Source: Caenorhabditis remanei
Taxonomy: Eukaryota > Nematoda > Chromadorea > Rhabditida > Rhabditidae
DNA: 64,000 nt
Assembly: GCF_010183535.1 (NCBI RefSeq)
Contig: NC_071330.1
Coordinates: 5,437,717-5,501,716 of the forward strand
Direction of reading: 5' to 3'
Positions 22,952 through 35,425 of this stretch are shown piece by piece. Numbering within the stretch: position 1 is the stretch's first letter; every line of letters starts with the position of its first letter. A program made the position numbers and the translations under genes. Below the pieces are notes generated by a model, which saw nothing but the letters and a program-made list of their open reading frames with translations, had not been told where the DNA came from and searched no databases.

Positions 22952-25900
22952 CTAATATTTCTTATTCCGTCCCATTTTGGCTGTCTTTTCATCCTCTTCC
23001 AATGGTGGCCACATGAGAGAAATCGATTGATGAAGTGATTCGGGAACCCATTCGAGATACTCTTCCAATAGCCAATTCTCATTTTTCAGCCATTGTTCTT
23101 TGAGTGTCGCACGATTTGTCACCTGGAAAAATTTAATTTAATTCCAGATTTCCAGACTTGCAACAGGCTCACACTACTAAAATTTGAAATTTTTCTGAAT
23201 TTTTTTCGTTTTTTTTCTGCAAAAAAGTCGAATTTCCGACTATTTGCGAAATTTTTTCAATTTTTCATCGAAAATGTGAAAATTTTTGACTATTTTCCAG
23301 AATTTCTTCTAATTCTGACTGATAGTCGAAAATTTGACTTTTTCGCGAAAAAATTTGACTTTCGCGCCAATTTACCCGGGCCGGGCCTTGACAACTATGG
23401 TTTTTACACATCGATAAAACTTAAGTGTACATATTTTTGATAAAAATTTCGAATAAATTGTGAAAAAATTGTGAACTTTACGCCGACTTCAAAAAATGAC
23501 CTTTTTTCCAATTTTTCTGAAATTTTTAATTTTTCATCGAAAATGTGAACACTTCTGATGATTTTTCAGATTTTTCTAATTCTGAACGGTAGTCGAAATT
23601 TTGACTTTTTTTTCAAAAAAATTCGAAAAAATTTGAAATTTCAACTTTGGCTCCAAGCCTTCAGGCCGGGCCGGACCGGGCCTTATTTCTGAATCCTCTC
23701 ACCTCCTTATCGACCAACTTATTCAACAACATCTCCGTTCTCTTCTGCAATTTCGCCCATGACTTCACCATTGTAGTGGGCGGAGCCAGAAGTTTCGGTG
23801 TGAATTCTTTCAACTTTTCGAAAACTTGTCCATCCAACAGAAACAGTGCAAAATATCGATATTGCATAATGTCATGAGGGACTTTTCGATTTTCATTCGG
23901 AAGTTTCCAATCCAATGGTCCAAATGTCACTTTCACATTCTTGCACACCGCATCCTTCACACCGTCGTAAATCGGCTCCAGATTCTTATCCGACGATTCT
24001 CCGAATTTGCAATATGACTCTGCCAATCGAGATATCCATTCTTTATCCACTGCACACACAGATGTCATCAACTTCTTCTCATTCACTTGAACTAATTCTT
24101 GATAAATCACAAATTCTGGTTCTTCTGTGAAGAGGACGGAACATGGATCAATGAAGACGTGTTCTGTGATGAGAGTTGTCTCATAAGCCCCTTTTTGTAC
24201 TTCTTCTTGTCCAACTGAACGGTCGACACGACGGGCGAGACGGTCCGAGAAACTTGCAACAACCATTTGTCTGAAAATAACCGGGGGGATTAATAGGCGA
24301 ATCTCGGTTTCTCTCCACGTCAAATACAATTATTTTTTGGTTTCGAGAGGGTGCAAAACTCATCTTGCTGATAAGACAGACTCAAATCGAAAATTCAAAA
24401 AATTTCAGACAGTACCGGCCCTAATTTTTTGCCTTTTTCAGTTGAAAATGACCAACTTTCAGTGTGCGTCATGGTAAAACTGACTGTCCCACAATAGAAC
24501 ATTTTATGAGATCTAACAGACCAAAACACACATCGAAAAAGTAATTTCTCCTTCAAATCGACTCAAAATAGTGTTTTTCTAGCTTTTAAATGTACTTTGT
24601 GAGGACAATCAGTGATACTGTAACAGCCTCTCAAAGTTGGGCGTTTTCAACTGAAAAAGGCAAAATATGATATCATTTTCAGACTTGTCACGGGCCGGGC
24701 CGGATCTTTTGAAACATTTTGAGTTTTTGATTTTTTTTTGGAAATTTTTTGAAATTTTAGGAAAAATGTGAATATGTATGATAATTTAAGCATTTTTACT
24801 CAATTTTTTCGAAAAATTGCAATTAAAATTTGGTAAAAACGGGTTCCCATTTTTTGAAATCAGGAAAAATTTTGGCCCGGCCCGATTTTTGACAAGTCTG
24901 ATTTTTGACAATCAACGTGCCAAGGCCCGGGTACTTGGCGTCAAAATTCAAAGTTCAAAATTTCTTCGAATTTTTTGAATTTTTTCGCGAAAAAGTCAAA
25001 TTTTCGACTATGATTCAGAAATAGAAGAAATTCTGAAAAATCATCAAAAATTTTCACATTTTCGATAAAAAATTGGATCATTTTTTGAAGCCTGGCCGAG
25101 CCTTGATAAGTATGAAAAATTTCGAATCCTTTCCCTCTCCTACCTCAACAACTGTGACTGTTGCTCCGTCGGCGGTGGAAGATGTGCATCCAACATGGCG
25201 ACTTGCTCTTTCTTACACGATGCATTGACGATATTTGTAAGTTGTTGACGTAGTTTCCGTGCTTCAACGAGTGCTTTCACTCGGAGACCAACTTTCTCGC
25301 ATTCGCGGGCGTTGTACTGAAAAATGGAGATCTCGAAAATGGAAATTTCAGAGTTTTTTGGTTGACATTTCTATCTTCAATTTCCAGACAATTTCATATC
25401 CAAATATCTTTCGATTCTCAAAATTCCCAGGATATCTGTCCATCCGGATGTCCGCCCTCTCTATACCTTGACACTCTCTGCTACCGTAGCCGCATGCATC
25501 AACACTTTCAGATCTCCCAGACGTCTTGCTCCTGTCTGTGTACACCATCTTCGTCTCTCTTTCAACACATTCTTCATCAATTCTTTCGTCTCTTCTGGTG
25601 TCGCACCACGGAGAGAAGACACAGGAATCAGTGGTTCACGGACTGAAAAGAAATGAAAGAAATTGGGGATTTTTTCAAGGAATGTGAAATTTCAGGTCTG
25701 TGAAAAAGCGCCAGAGGCGCGCCAGACACTCTAGGAAAATGTATATTTTATATAACTATCCGTATCAGCGCTGTGCGAAATTTTTTTGGTTTTTTAGGTG
25801 GTTTTCGAAAAAAATTTCGGTCTAAACTTTCGAAAAAATTTTGAAATTTTTGCTGAAATTTTCAAAATTTAAGTGACAAAAATAGTAATTTTTCGATTTT

Positions 25901-28900
25901 TCCTGAAATGTTCTCTAATTTTTCAGAGTCTTTCCTTGAAATACTCACAGAGCTGTACAAATTCCAGATTTTTGCCTTCAAAAAACTCATTTTTTCATAC
26001 AGTTTTCTTGACTTTTTTTCTTCAAATTTTTGAGTTTTTTCGGTAGGAAATTTTCGAAAAAAAAAAGTACTTCGCACAGTCCTTCTCTCAGAACATCCGG
26101 ACATATAGACAGACAGATGGGCTATTGAAAGTGTCAGAGAAGTCGATTTCTGGTCTAAAATCCTCAGAAAAACGGTCTAAAAACCGAATTTTTCACAATT
26201 TTCCACCGAAAACTCCCAAAATATAGGTCAGTGAAAAAGCGTCAGAGGCGCGCCAGGCCACTCTAGGAAGACATATAACTCACCTGACAACAAAGAAATC
26301 AAAAGAATCGCGTGATTCATCAAATCATGTTGATCAGCCATTGCAATAAACTTTGCATATGACGGAGCCAATGGAAACACTGCCAACGTTTTCCCCAATT
26401 TCGTAATTCTGGCGACAGTCTTTCCATTGACCGTAGTCTCCGAAAGTGCACCAAGTCTACACAATCTCTTTTCAGCCGCTTCCAACATTTGCTCATCTGG
26501 AGCCGATGGAAACGGAAAGTTGACGACTTTAACGATGTTCATAGACTTCAGATGAAGGACTAGCTGATCGGCGGGTTTCGATAGAATCTCAGGATCAGCG
26601 AACTTCACACAATCTTGATATACAGCTGATGAGTATAGACGATAGGCATGTCCAGCTGAAATTCTTCCAGCACGTCCGGCACGTTGATCGGCGGATGCTT
26701 GAGAGATACGGCACACGGCGAAACGGGAGACACCGGTGATCGAGTCATAGAGACGTCGCTTCTCGAATCCACCGTCGATTACGTATCTGCAAGTATGAAG
26801 AATTAGAGAACATTTGGGTATATTCAGAATTTGTTTCAAATTCAGTGAATTTTCAGTTTAAAATATGAACAAAATCCTAAGTCATTTTCAGCCATAATAC
26901 ATCAATGGAATTTGTGCAATTTTCAGCTGAAAATTTCAAAAATCGCAGTTTTTCAGAGTTTTCTGAACGATTCTGGCTAAAGTTTTCAGTTTTTGATACA
27001 TTTACGCCCAAAATATCTTTAAAACTATGGAATTTGAACAGTTTTCAGCTGATATAGCTCAAAAAACGGAGAATTTAAGCGTTTTTTTGAATGATTCTAA
27101 CTGAAAATTTCAGATTTTTAAGGTCTACTCATTTTGAAGTCCCATCAACTCACTTCACCCCAGGAATAGTGAGTGAAGTCTCTGCGACATTCGTCGAAAT
27201 GACACATAGACGCATTCCAGCAGGCGTCTCATCAAACACTCTTCGTTGTTTTCCCATTGAGAGAAGCGAATAGAGAGGAAGACAGTAGAGAGGCTCACAG
27301 TTGGCTGGTGGAGCTCCAATTGTGTTCTGAAATTTAGGAGATTTGGAGACTCCTGGGGCGTCGTTAGGGCTTACTTCAACTGCTCCATCATTCAAGTCTC
27401 CATCTCCATTCTCTAATTCTTCGTAGTCATCGAACGCTTCGGCGGCGCCACGCTCATTAATATCATCTGCATCGAGAACATCATCTGTATCCAATTCATC
27501 TTTTTCTGGTGTTTCTTCTGGAATTAAAGCTTTTTTTAGAGTTTAAGTTGAATAAAAACGAGTTTTTTTATCAAAACGGAGAATTCCGGTCAAAAATGAA
27601 TCTATTCAGCGAAGAAAAATTTAGATTTTTAAGAAACCAGCACAAAATTACTGCTGTAATCATATTTTTCTAACTGAAAAATGCTGGAAATCCAGATTTT
27701 CCATAAAAAATTCCAGTTTTCTAGGTCTAAGTAAAACCTAACCCTTAAAGTCTTCCAACTTGATATTCTTCGCCGCCTCCGCCTTCTTCTCCTTCCATTC
27801 TTTCGTTCCTTTCACCAACACTTGTCCATTCTTATCCGTTTCATAAACCACCGGATACCGCTTTTTCAGTTTCGCAATCAGTTGTCGAACCTCGTTTTGT
27901 CCGGTGACAAAGACAAGAATTGCTCCGGGAGGAAGTGTTTCATGGATACGACATGTTTTACGGAATGCCGATGAGATATAGTCATCAGGTGTTCGTTTCT
28001 CGAAATGGACAGTCACTGGGAACTGACGGGCGTCTACTTTGATCACTTTTGGTGTGAGGAGAGGGAACAATCTGAAAGAAATCGACTTTTTAGTGTGTCT
28101 GAAAATCCTGATGTCCAAGCTTTGAATCTGGGGTGCGTCAGAGGCGCGCCAGTGCTTTTCATCTAGAGCAGTTTCAGAAAAGGTTTGGAAATTTACACAT
28201 TGACGTGTCAAAGGTACACCAGATATCTATACTCAATTTCAATTCTGTGTTTCCACTCGTCTGGTTCAGGGCTGCGATTTTTTCGGTGATTTTCGAAAAA
28301 TTTTCGGATAGTTTTCGAAAAAAAACGGGTCGAAACATTTGGTGAATTTCCGTGAAAATTTTCAAAAACTAAGTAACAAAAATAGTGATTTTTCAATTTT
28401 TTCTGAAATCTTTTTCTAATTTTGTATTCAAAAACATGTTAATGGGGTCTGCACTTGAAATACTTACAGTTTTCATACAAATTCTTGACGTTTGCTTTCG
28501 AAAAACTCATTTTTTCAGAGATATTTCTTTTTCGAATTTTTCGGTCAAAAGTTGTCGAAAAATCATACTTGTCAACCGGGCCGCCGGTTTTTCTTGAATA
28601 ACTTTTTTCAAAAAATCGTACCAAGTTGGTTGATAGCTCAAAAGATAGGTATTTTGAATTGTCATCCATGAAATATAAATTCACCCGCGCTACAATCATT
28701 CTCGGCCCGGATCGGCCCGGCCCTGACGGGCCGAAGGCTGTATTGGCTTGTATGTTTGTTTTGGGAAATTGATTTTATATTTCATGGATGACAATTCAAA
28801 ATACCTATCATTTGAGCTATCAACCAACTTGTCACGATTTTTTTGAAAAAAGTTATTCAAGAAAAACCGTCGGCACGGCTCGGTCCGGTTTCCAAGCTTT

Positions 28901-31817
28901 GAAGCTGGGGCGCGTCAGAGGCGCGCCAGCGCTTTTTAATCTAGAGCATTGACGCGTCAAAAGTACGCCAGTCATCTACACACACATTATCAAGTCTGTG
29001 TTTCCACTTATCCAGATGTCTCCCTTCACTCACTTTTTATGCGTGAAATCGTCTAATCTCAACGTGGCAGACATGATAACCAATCTCAACGGACGTGCAG
29101 TTTTGGCGCGAAGTGGAACAATTCTGGAGAGCATTCCGATGAGAACATCACTGTACATTGATCGTTCGTGGGCTTCGTCGATGAGAATTACAGAGTATCT
29201 GAAAATGGGTTTTATGCGATGAAACATTGAAAAAAATGGACTGAAAATCGGAGAAAAACTAGAGAAAAAATACATTTTTGTCAAGGCCCGAAGGTCCGGC
29301 TTCAAAAAATGTACACTTTTTTTGAAAAATTTTTTCAATTTTTCATCGAAAATGTGAACATTTCTGATGATTTTTCAGAATTCCTTCTAATTCTAAATGA
29401 TAGTCGAAAATAATTAAAATTTGAACTTACCGGGCCTTGACAGGTACGGAAAAATCAAAATTGTCAACTTTCGGCCCGTCGGCCCCGCTTCAAGAAAAGG
29501 TACTTTTTTTAAAAAATTTTTAAACGATTTACATCAAAAATCCAATTTCCTGATGCATAACTAGCTGAAAAATTCCAATTTCGGCCCGGCTCGTTACAAT
29601 TTTGGGAAAAATAAAGATTTCCAGGTCGATTTGAGGCAATTTCAGCCACTATTTTAACGTTTTTCTAACAAATGTCGACTCAATTTCTCACTTTCAATAT
29701 CCAAAAATCCCTACTTTTTCAACATAACATCCTGTTCCATTTCCTTCATCAATACTCCGTCTGTCATAAAAAGAATATTAGTATCATCGGATCGAGTTCC
29801 CTCATATCTAATCTGATACGATACATTCTCTGGTTTTCCCAATTCAATTCCAACTCTTTGAGCCATTGCAATCGCGGCGACTCGTCTTGGTTCAGTGATT
29901 CCGATGAGTTCTCCTTCTGATGCATATCCTGCTTCATACAAGAATTGAGGGATTTGAGTCGTTTTTCCAGATCCTGTTTCTCCGCACACTACTGTCACCT
30001 GGAATTATTGAAAAATTGAACGTGGGAAGGCGTCAAAGGAGCGCCAGCTGTATTTGAGTTTCTGTTTCAAAAACGCGTCGAAAACACGCCAGACATCAAA
30101 AAGAACAGATATTTACATTTTTCAGCTGAAATCGCGTCTATCTGTACCGAAATCCGTATCTGTCACTAAATTCGCGCTAAAAGCACGCCAGTTACTATTT
30201 TTTAACGAATAAATGTGAAAAATAGTCAGTTTTCAGAGTTTTATCAATCTAAGACCGCGCCGAAGGCACGCCAGATCTCGTTTTTTCAGCAAGATTGTCT
30301 GATTTTCAGGTTTTTCAACCTAGAAACGCGCTAATCGCACGCCAGCTCACCAAATTCTCCTAATGATTGGAAAATGGAACATTTTCTATCTATATTTACA
30401 CGTTTTCAGCTCTAGCTGTACCGAAATCCAAAACAGTTATTAGATTCACGCTGAAGGCACGCCAGCTACCGTTTTATAAGCGAAGTACATGAAGATTTCA
30501 CTATTTTGGAGCTTCTTCAGCGTAAACGCGCCGAAGACACGCCAGCTTACCAAATTCTCATTAATCGCCTCGACAATCCGCATTTCTTCAGCAAAAATCG
30601 GCAGCTCTGCACGGGATTTCTGAATATCCTCACTTCTCTCGACGAGAACTTTCTTTCGGTTGATTACTGTAGTTGTTGGGAGCTGAAATATCCGATTTTA
30701 GTTGCTTTTTCGCTGAAAAATCCTTAATTACCGCAAGAATATCCTCATTATCTGACTCCTCATCATCTTCTCTCTTCACAACTACATCTGACGACGTCTT
30801 CTTGACTTCAGAAGTCACTTGAACGTCTTCTTCATCGTCCAAATCGATTGGTTCAACTTTCACTTCTGAAATTGCGACTTCTGGAGTTGTGACGTCTTCT
30901 GAATCCTCTTCTTCTTCAGAATCAGTGGATTCATCGTCAGTTGGATAATAATTCTGTTGTGTTCGCTTCTCTTCACTTTTCGCTTTTCCGGAGAACACTT
31001 TCAGCTTTTCAGGGAAGTTTGGCTTTCTGGAATTTAGAGTTTTTTGATATATTAAAGATTTTCAGCAGAAAAAATAGAAAAATCCAAAAAAATCGATATT
31101 TTTGTTGTAATTATTAGATTTTTTCTGGAAAACAATGGGTTTTTAGGGATTTGAGCGATTTGTAAATTCAAAAAACGATAAAAATTGCTTTGAGTGATGT
31201 CTTTTTCCGTAGAAAACTTCACTCAAAGCAATTTTTCCATTTTTTGAATTTACAAATCGCTCAAATCCCTAAAAACCCATTGTTTTCCAGAAAAAATCCA
31301 ATAATTTCAATCAAAATATTTATTTTTTGGAATTTTTAAGTTTAATCGCCCGAAACCCTCACTTTTCCGTTTCTCTCGATATCTTTGTGCTTGAAGTCAA
31401 TTGATTCAGCTTTGATGGATCCAATTGGCATTCGGCCAGCCCGGCGAACAATTCTTCTTGCTGAAATTTCAGTTTTTGTAATTAAAAAATGATTTTTTCG
31501 GGATTTTATTGATTTTTCGTCCACAATTCTCCCTTACAGTCTGTTTCAAAGCTTTTCTCGCGTGAACCGCCGCCAATTTTCTCTTCGCCTGCTTCGTCAA
31601 TTTCGCTTCTTCCTTTTCTTTTGTGAAATTTCGATTCTTTTTTCCACCAGTCGCTGATTTTTCTCCGGTTTTCTCAATTTTCTTTCTTTTTTCTCCTGGA
31701 AAATCTCAAAAATTAAGAAGAAATTCACTTATTTTTCGGTGTACCTGGCACAATCATGAGCTCATTGGCGTCATATTCGTCTGCTGCATCGTCATGCTTT
31801 GTTTTTCGTTTTCCCAT
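22952..31817 (-). CDS. rha-2: DEAH-box RNA helicase, DHX37/Dhr1 orthologue
   Basis: Fifteen minus-strand exons all join in phase: 31745-31817, 31538-31695, 31363-31460, 30732-31026, 30551-30682, 29715-29998, 29034-29198, 27743-28071, 27375-27517, 27154-27326, 26284-26786, 25467-25642, 25144-25316, 23703-24270, 22952-23122. The product has 1146 residues, as in the DHX37 family. A Lys-rich N-terminus is followed by an acidic region with a VKVEP motif, then motif I GETGSGKT (about 258), TEPRRVAA, motif II DEAH (354-357), SAT (390-392), an acidic insert (about 512-559), motif [14 protein letters not shown] and motif [10 protein letters not shown] (651-658). WH, ratchet and OB regions follow. The enzyme removes U3 snoRNA during small-subunit ribosome assembly in the nucleolus (family knowledge). 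Every catalytic motif is intact. Introns are loaded with GC-rich repeats and an 18 bp motif array. Confidence 0.95.
23150..23690. repeat. Decayed GC-rich MITE sequence in rha-2 intron 14
   Basis: CCAGACTTGCAACAGGC near 23150, CCCGGGCCGGGCCTTGACAA near 23380 and GGCCGGGCCGGACCGGGCC near 23670. These look like two overlapping or nested degenerate copies; no target duplication is readable. Confidence 0.5.
24410..24900. repeat. CAGTACCG MITE next to a hAT-like MITE in rha-2 intron 13
   Basis: CAGTACCGGCCC at 24410, with arms meeting near 24540 and ending near 24668 (right end truncated). A CAGACTTGTCACGGGCC...GACAAGTCTG copy follows at about 24684-24900. Its flanks do not give a clear 8 bp duplication. 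Confidence 0.6.
28566..28925. repeat. CATACTTGTC-type GC-rich palindromic MITE in rha-2 intron 7
   Basis: The left arm CATACTTGTCAACCGGGCC, ending in TTTTTCTTGAATAACTTTTT, is mirrored on the right. AAGATAGGTATTTTGAATTG and its complement lie near the centre. It is the same family as 56584-56945 but with a decayed right end. Confidence 0.7.
30030..30545. repeat. Array of GCG..CACGCCAG motifs in rha-2 intron 5
   Basis: Seven or more copies of an 18 bp motif close to GCGCCGAAGGCACGCCAG occur in one intron: about 30030, 30075, 30174, 30257, 30328, 30448 and 30528. They are separated by roughly 45-120 bp. The last abuts the real 5' splice site (GTAAG on the minus strand at 30546-30550). Confidence 0.75.
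31090..31330. repeat. Inverted repeat in rha-2 intron 3
   Basis: AAACAATGGGTTTTTAGGGA with its extension to about 31190 is mirrored by TCCCTAAAAACCCATTGTTT at about 31264. Arms are about 80 bp with a short loop, and could form a long hairpin in the pre-mRNA. Confidence 0.75.
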
Positions 31818-33078
31818 GTTTGATTAATTTTTCTGTAATTTTTCTGATTATGTTTTGTGATTTTTATTGACAAGAATTGGATGAAAAAGACAGAAAAATG
31901 AATTAAAATGCAAGAAATAAAATAAATGCGAAAAAATAATTGAAAAGCAAGTGCGCTCTGTTGAGAACATTTTTTGGTGGCAGTTTAAAATATATTTTTG
32001 TCTGTGAAAGCATTTGGAACCATTTTTAACACACACGGTGATTTTTTCTGTACATTTCCCGTTGACAAATTTTCGCCCCATGGTGCGCAGAAAAATGGGC
32101 GGGGCTAAGGATGCAACCCCGCGGCACAGAAAATGAGGTGGAAATAATTGCAGTGGAAGTGCAGAGGAAGTTTTATGAAAAGTGTTCGTTTGGAAACAAA
32201 AACATGGTAGATAAGTCAAAAATCGTTCGAAAAACGAATTTCTGTTATCAAACCAAAAAGTTTCAAAAGAAAAACATCTAAAATTAGACATTTCAACTGT
32301 ATTCATCCGTTATTCGGCGAAGAGACTCATACTTGAAACATTTATAATCACACATGAGAGACCGTACAAATCGGAAAGAATGCTGGATCGGGAAGAAGCA
32401 AATTGGGAAGTGACGAATCGCGAAGAACGCTTTTTCGCTAGTTCCAGTGATTGAAAGGAACGGAAAGTTTATTATTTTCTGTTTAGTTTAGTTATTTAGC
32501 TTACAAATGGTGTGTTTTCATGTTATTGAGCTGATTTTATGAAAATTCGCTTCGCGACGACGGTATATCGAGTGAAGTTCAAAGTTGTCATCGGCCCCTC
32601 TTCTCAATAATTACACAACACACTTTCAAATGAAAGTTTTTTTCATTTCCGACACTGAAACTTAATAAAAAGGCTCTTATCGACTCGTCACTTCCCGCTT
32701 TGCTTCTTCCAGATCTAGTTTCTTGTCGATTGATAACCTCTATAAAACGACTGGAAATGCTCCCCGTCGTTTGAATCACCCTGAATACATTTTGAACGAT
32801 TTAAATGAATTCAAGCTTCAAAGTTTCCATTTGTAGTACTGAAATCTCACAAAAACCTGAATAACTTTTTCCCAGAATCGTTCTGCAAAATTTGAATACA
32901 AATTCGAAATCAGTACAAAATTTCCATTCTAGTAATATATGTATCAACCCATAACTCCATCTTGACTCGTGATCTTTCGCTAGTTAAATTATACGTGAAA
33001 GATGAGCTTCTTCGTGAGCTTTCTCAAATCTAGGCCATGGTCATTTTAAAAACTAGGCCATCAGGAATTTTTAATTTC

Positions 33079-33380
33079 AACAAACTCCCGTTTTCTATAT
33101 GAAGGAGGCATCAAAACGACTAGAATTTTTTTCTACATAAACTAGATCGAAAAAAAATAATCTTATGAGCGCGTTTTTTGAAATTTATGGATTCAGTTTT
33201 TTTTAAAACCTCGTCAAAGTTTGTGGAAGAGAAATTAACACTGACGAAAGTCTCTTCAACAAAATCCAGTTTTCTATATGAAGGAGGCATCAAAACGACT
33301 AGAATTTTTTTCTACATAAACTAGATCGAAAAAAAATAATCTTATGAGCGGGTTTTTTGAAATTTATGGATTCAGTTTTT
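33079..33380. repeat. Two-copy direct repeat, about 179 bp period
   Basis: TTTTCTATATGAAGGAGGCA through GAAATTTATGGATTCAG is repeated almost exactly at 33079-33202 and 33258-33380. Divergence is a few bases (for example GAGCGCG versus GAGCGGG), indicating a recent local duplication. Confidence 0.85.
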
Positions 33381-33534
33381 TTATATAGATGATAAAAGAT
33401 TATGGCAGAGAAAATTACACTGCGTTGTCTGGCGGAGCGCATTTGCCTCACGGGGTCGTGACCTAGCGAGAAGCAGAAATATGGAAGAGAAACCCAAATT
33501 TAATGTAGCGAAAAAATCACCGTGACACAGGGTC

Positions 33535-33850
33535 TAGGTGTGAGTAGTGAAATCGTATGCGCTCCACTAGACATTGGCGGTAAATTCAAATTTTAATTTT
33601 TTCAATTCGCTGTTTCACTGTGGCACTTTGATACGCAGCCTAATCGACCAGTTTTTGAGCCGATTTATGTCTGTTTTCCCGCATTTTCGGTCAGTTTTTC
33701 GACTGTCGCGCGTCTTTTCGAGATTAATTCTATTGAAAAAATAGATACAATTTTTAAATATAAAAATTATTTTGAATTTCGCGCTAAAATTTCAGCTGAT
33801 TTCAGCGGAGCGCGTTTATTTTCACTACTCATCCTGAGACCCTGTGTTTT
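33535..33850. repeat. CACAGGGTCT-type MITE, copy 1
   Basis: ACACAGGGTCTAGGTGTGAG..TAGTGAAAT at left and ATTTTCACTACTCATCC..GAGACCCTGTGT at right. The interior carries GCGCTCCACTAGACATTGGC and TTCAGCGGAGCGCG. Related copies are at about 42195-42487 and 55335-55708. Confidence 0.7.
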
Positions 33851-35186
33851 AATGGATTATTTGAGCGTTTTGAAGCAGATTAAAAACATATATTTCGAAA
33901 AATAAATGTATGTTCACTTTCTAGTCGAACATATAATTTGTCCGTTTCTTTTTCCCTCTCGTGTCTGCATACTCTCTCGTCGCTTATATAGAAGACATGT
34001 ATAATGAATATGTTTTCCTCTGTTTTCCTAAAGTTTTAAAGAAAAAATTAGCTGAAAAATAGTTGAAAGAGAAAATTGTTGAATACAATCTCATTTGCAT
34101 GGATCAATTTCTAAATCTGCGGTGGTTTCTCAAAGTAGGAAACAACTACTTCTTTGTACTTGACATCTCAAATGAATAAAAACTTTAGGGACCCGTGAAG
34201 TAATGGATCAAAAGAAAATGAACCTGGAAAGTGATGAGTTTGTTTTCGATGAAACATGGATAGATATAAACAGAAATATTTATTACAAAGTGAAATGAAA
34301 TATTCATAGATTTTTGAGTGTTAGAATAGAAGGTATATCAAGACCTGTTACAATATTTTGTAAAAAATGTAAATTGCCAAAAGTAATTTTTGATTCCGAT
34401 ACGCTGAAGAGAATTACAGAAACTCGACTGAAAGTTTGGTGAAGGCGGATCTTACAAGAGAATGGCCAAACGCGAGATTCTCAATGATGTTTTCACATAA
34501 GATGGGCCTAACGGAGACTGGAACAGCACTACATGTTTTAGGTGCAACAAACTCGTTTCAAGCGAATGGCAAACATTTTTCGTTTTTTTCCCAATTTTCT
34601 GTTGGTCAAGTCATTTTTGAAACATAATAACTTCAAAGATAACATTTCAAGTTTTATAAAAAAGTGAAGATGTAGGCTACAAAAAAGCGAATTGGACCAT
34701 TTCATCTAAACTGAAACCTGGAAAGATACGAGTCAATCAAAAAGTGGCGATTTTCGAAAAAGGTCTCGGGGGACCATGACTATTCGATTTCTCATTTTGA
34801 GTGAGGTACACATGGATATTCAAATATACGGATCACCTTTCATTTTGGAGACTTATTGCCAATTTTTCACGTTCGAGTTTTCTACTGAAAACGCAAAAAC
34901 ACAGATAAAGTCGTTTTACTTTTCAATGGCCAGTATAGCGTTTCTCTTCAAGTTTTCTACAAAAGTCAATAGAAATCGTGGCTTTCAACTGTGAAAGACG
35001 AGAAAAATTGTTCAAAATTCGGAACTTCCGAGGGACTAACTTTCCACACCTCAGCGATTTTTATGGCCAAAATTACTTTCAATTTTCTGTTTTCAATTCA
35101 GCAAGTCAACATCAAAACTCACTTCCGGAAATGGTTTTTGTCACAAAATATTGTAACAGACCAGTCTTCGGCTATACAGTGAAATA

Positions 35187-35416
35187 ATAAAGTTTCGACG
35201 AGGAATATCAAAGAAAGCTTCGCAGGCTGAAACGCGCAAGCGAGAGGAGTTTTGGATGAAGCTTAAACTGCAAGTGGCGCGGTTCTTATTAAAAAAACAA
35301 TTGGAATTAGTACCGCGCCGCTTGCTATTTGAGCTCCGCCCACAACTCCTTGCGCTCGCGTCTTTCAGTCCGCGAAAATTTATTTTAAAATCCTTGTCGA
35401 AACTTTATTTTTCACA
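35187..35416. repeat. Palindromic MITE with AATAAAGTTTCGAC ends
   Basis: AATAAAGTTTCGACGAGGA...GCGCAAGCGAGAGGAGTT...AAGTGGCGCGGT is mirrored by ACCGCGCCGCTT...AACTCCTTGCGCTCGCG...TCCTTGTCGAAACTTTATT. The length is about 230 bp. Confidence 0.75.
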
Positions 35417-35425
35417 GTAACAGAA

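Larger units (their letters stand above)
31818..35425. other. Intergenic region with several foldback repeats
   Basis: No supported gene is present. Visible structures are: an inverted pair TGGATCGGGAAGAAGCAAA (about 32383) versus its complement at about 32690-32722; a direct repeat at 33079-33202 and 33258-33380; a CACAGGGTCT-type MITE at about 33535-33850; and a palindrome at about 35187-35416. The open frames at 34436-35187 are short and show no exon structure. Confidence 0.5.

Noticed and set aside
30030..30545. CRISPR-like array
   Set aside because: Repeats are degenerate, unevenly spaced, within an intron of a eukaryotic gene, and there are no cas genes.
34436..35187. Several 60-70 codon frames in the 34-35 kb region
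   Set aside because: No exon structure, repeated AT-rich composition and no homology; consistent with chance.
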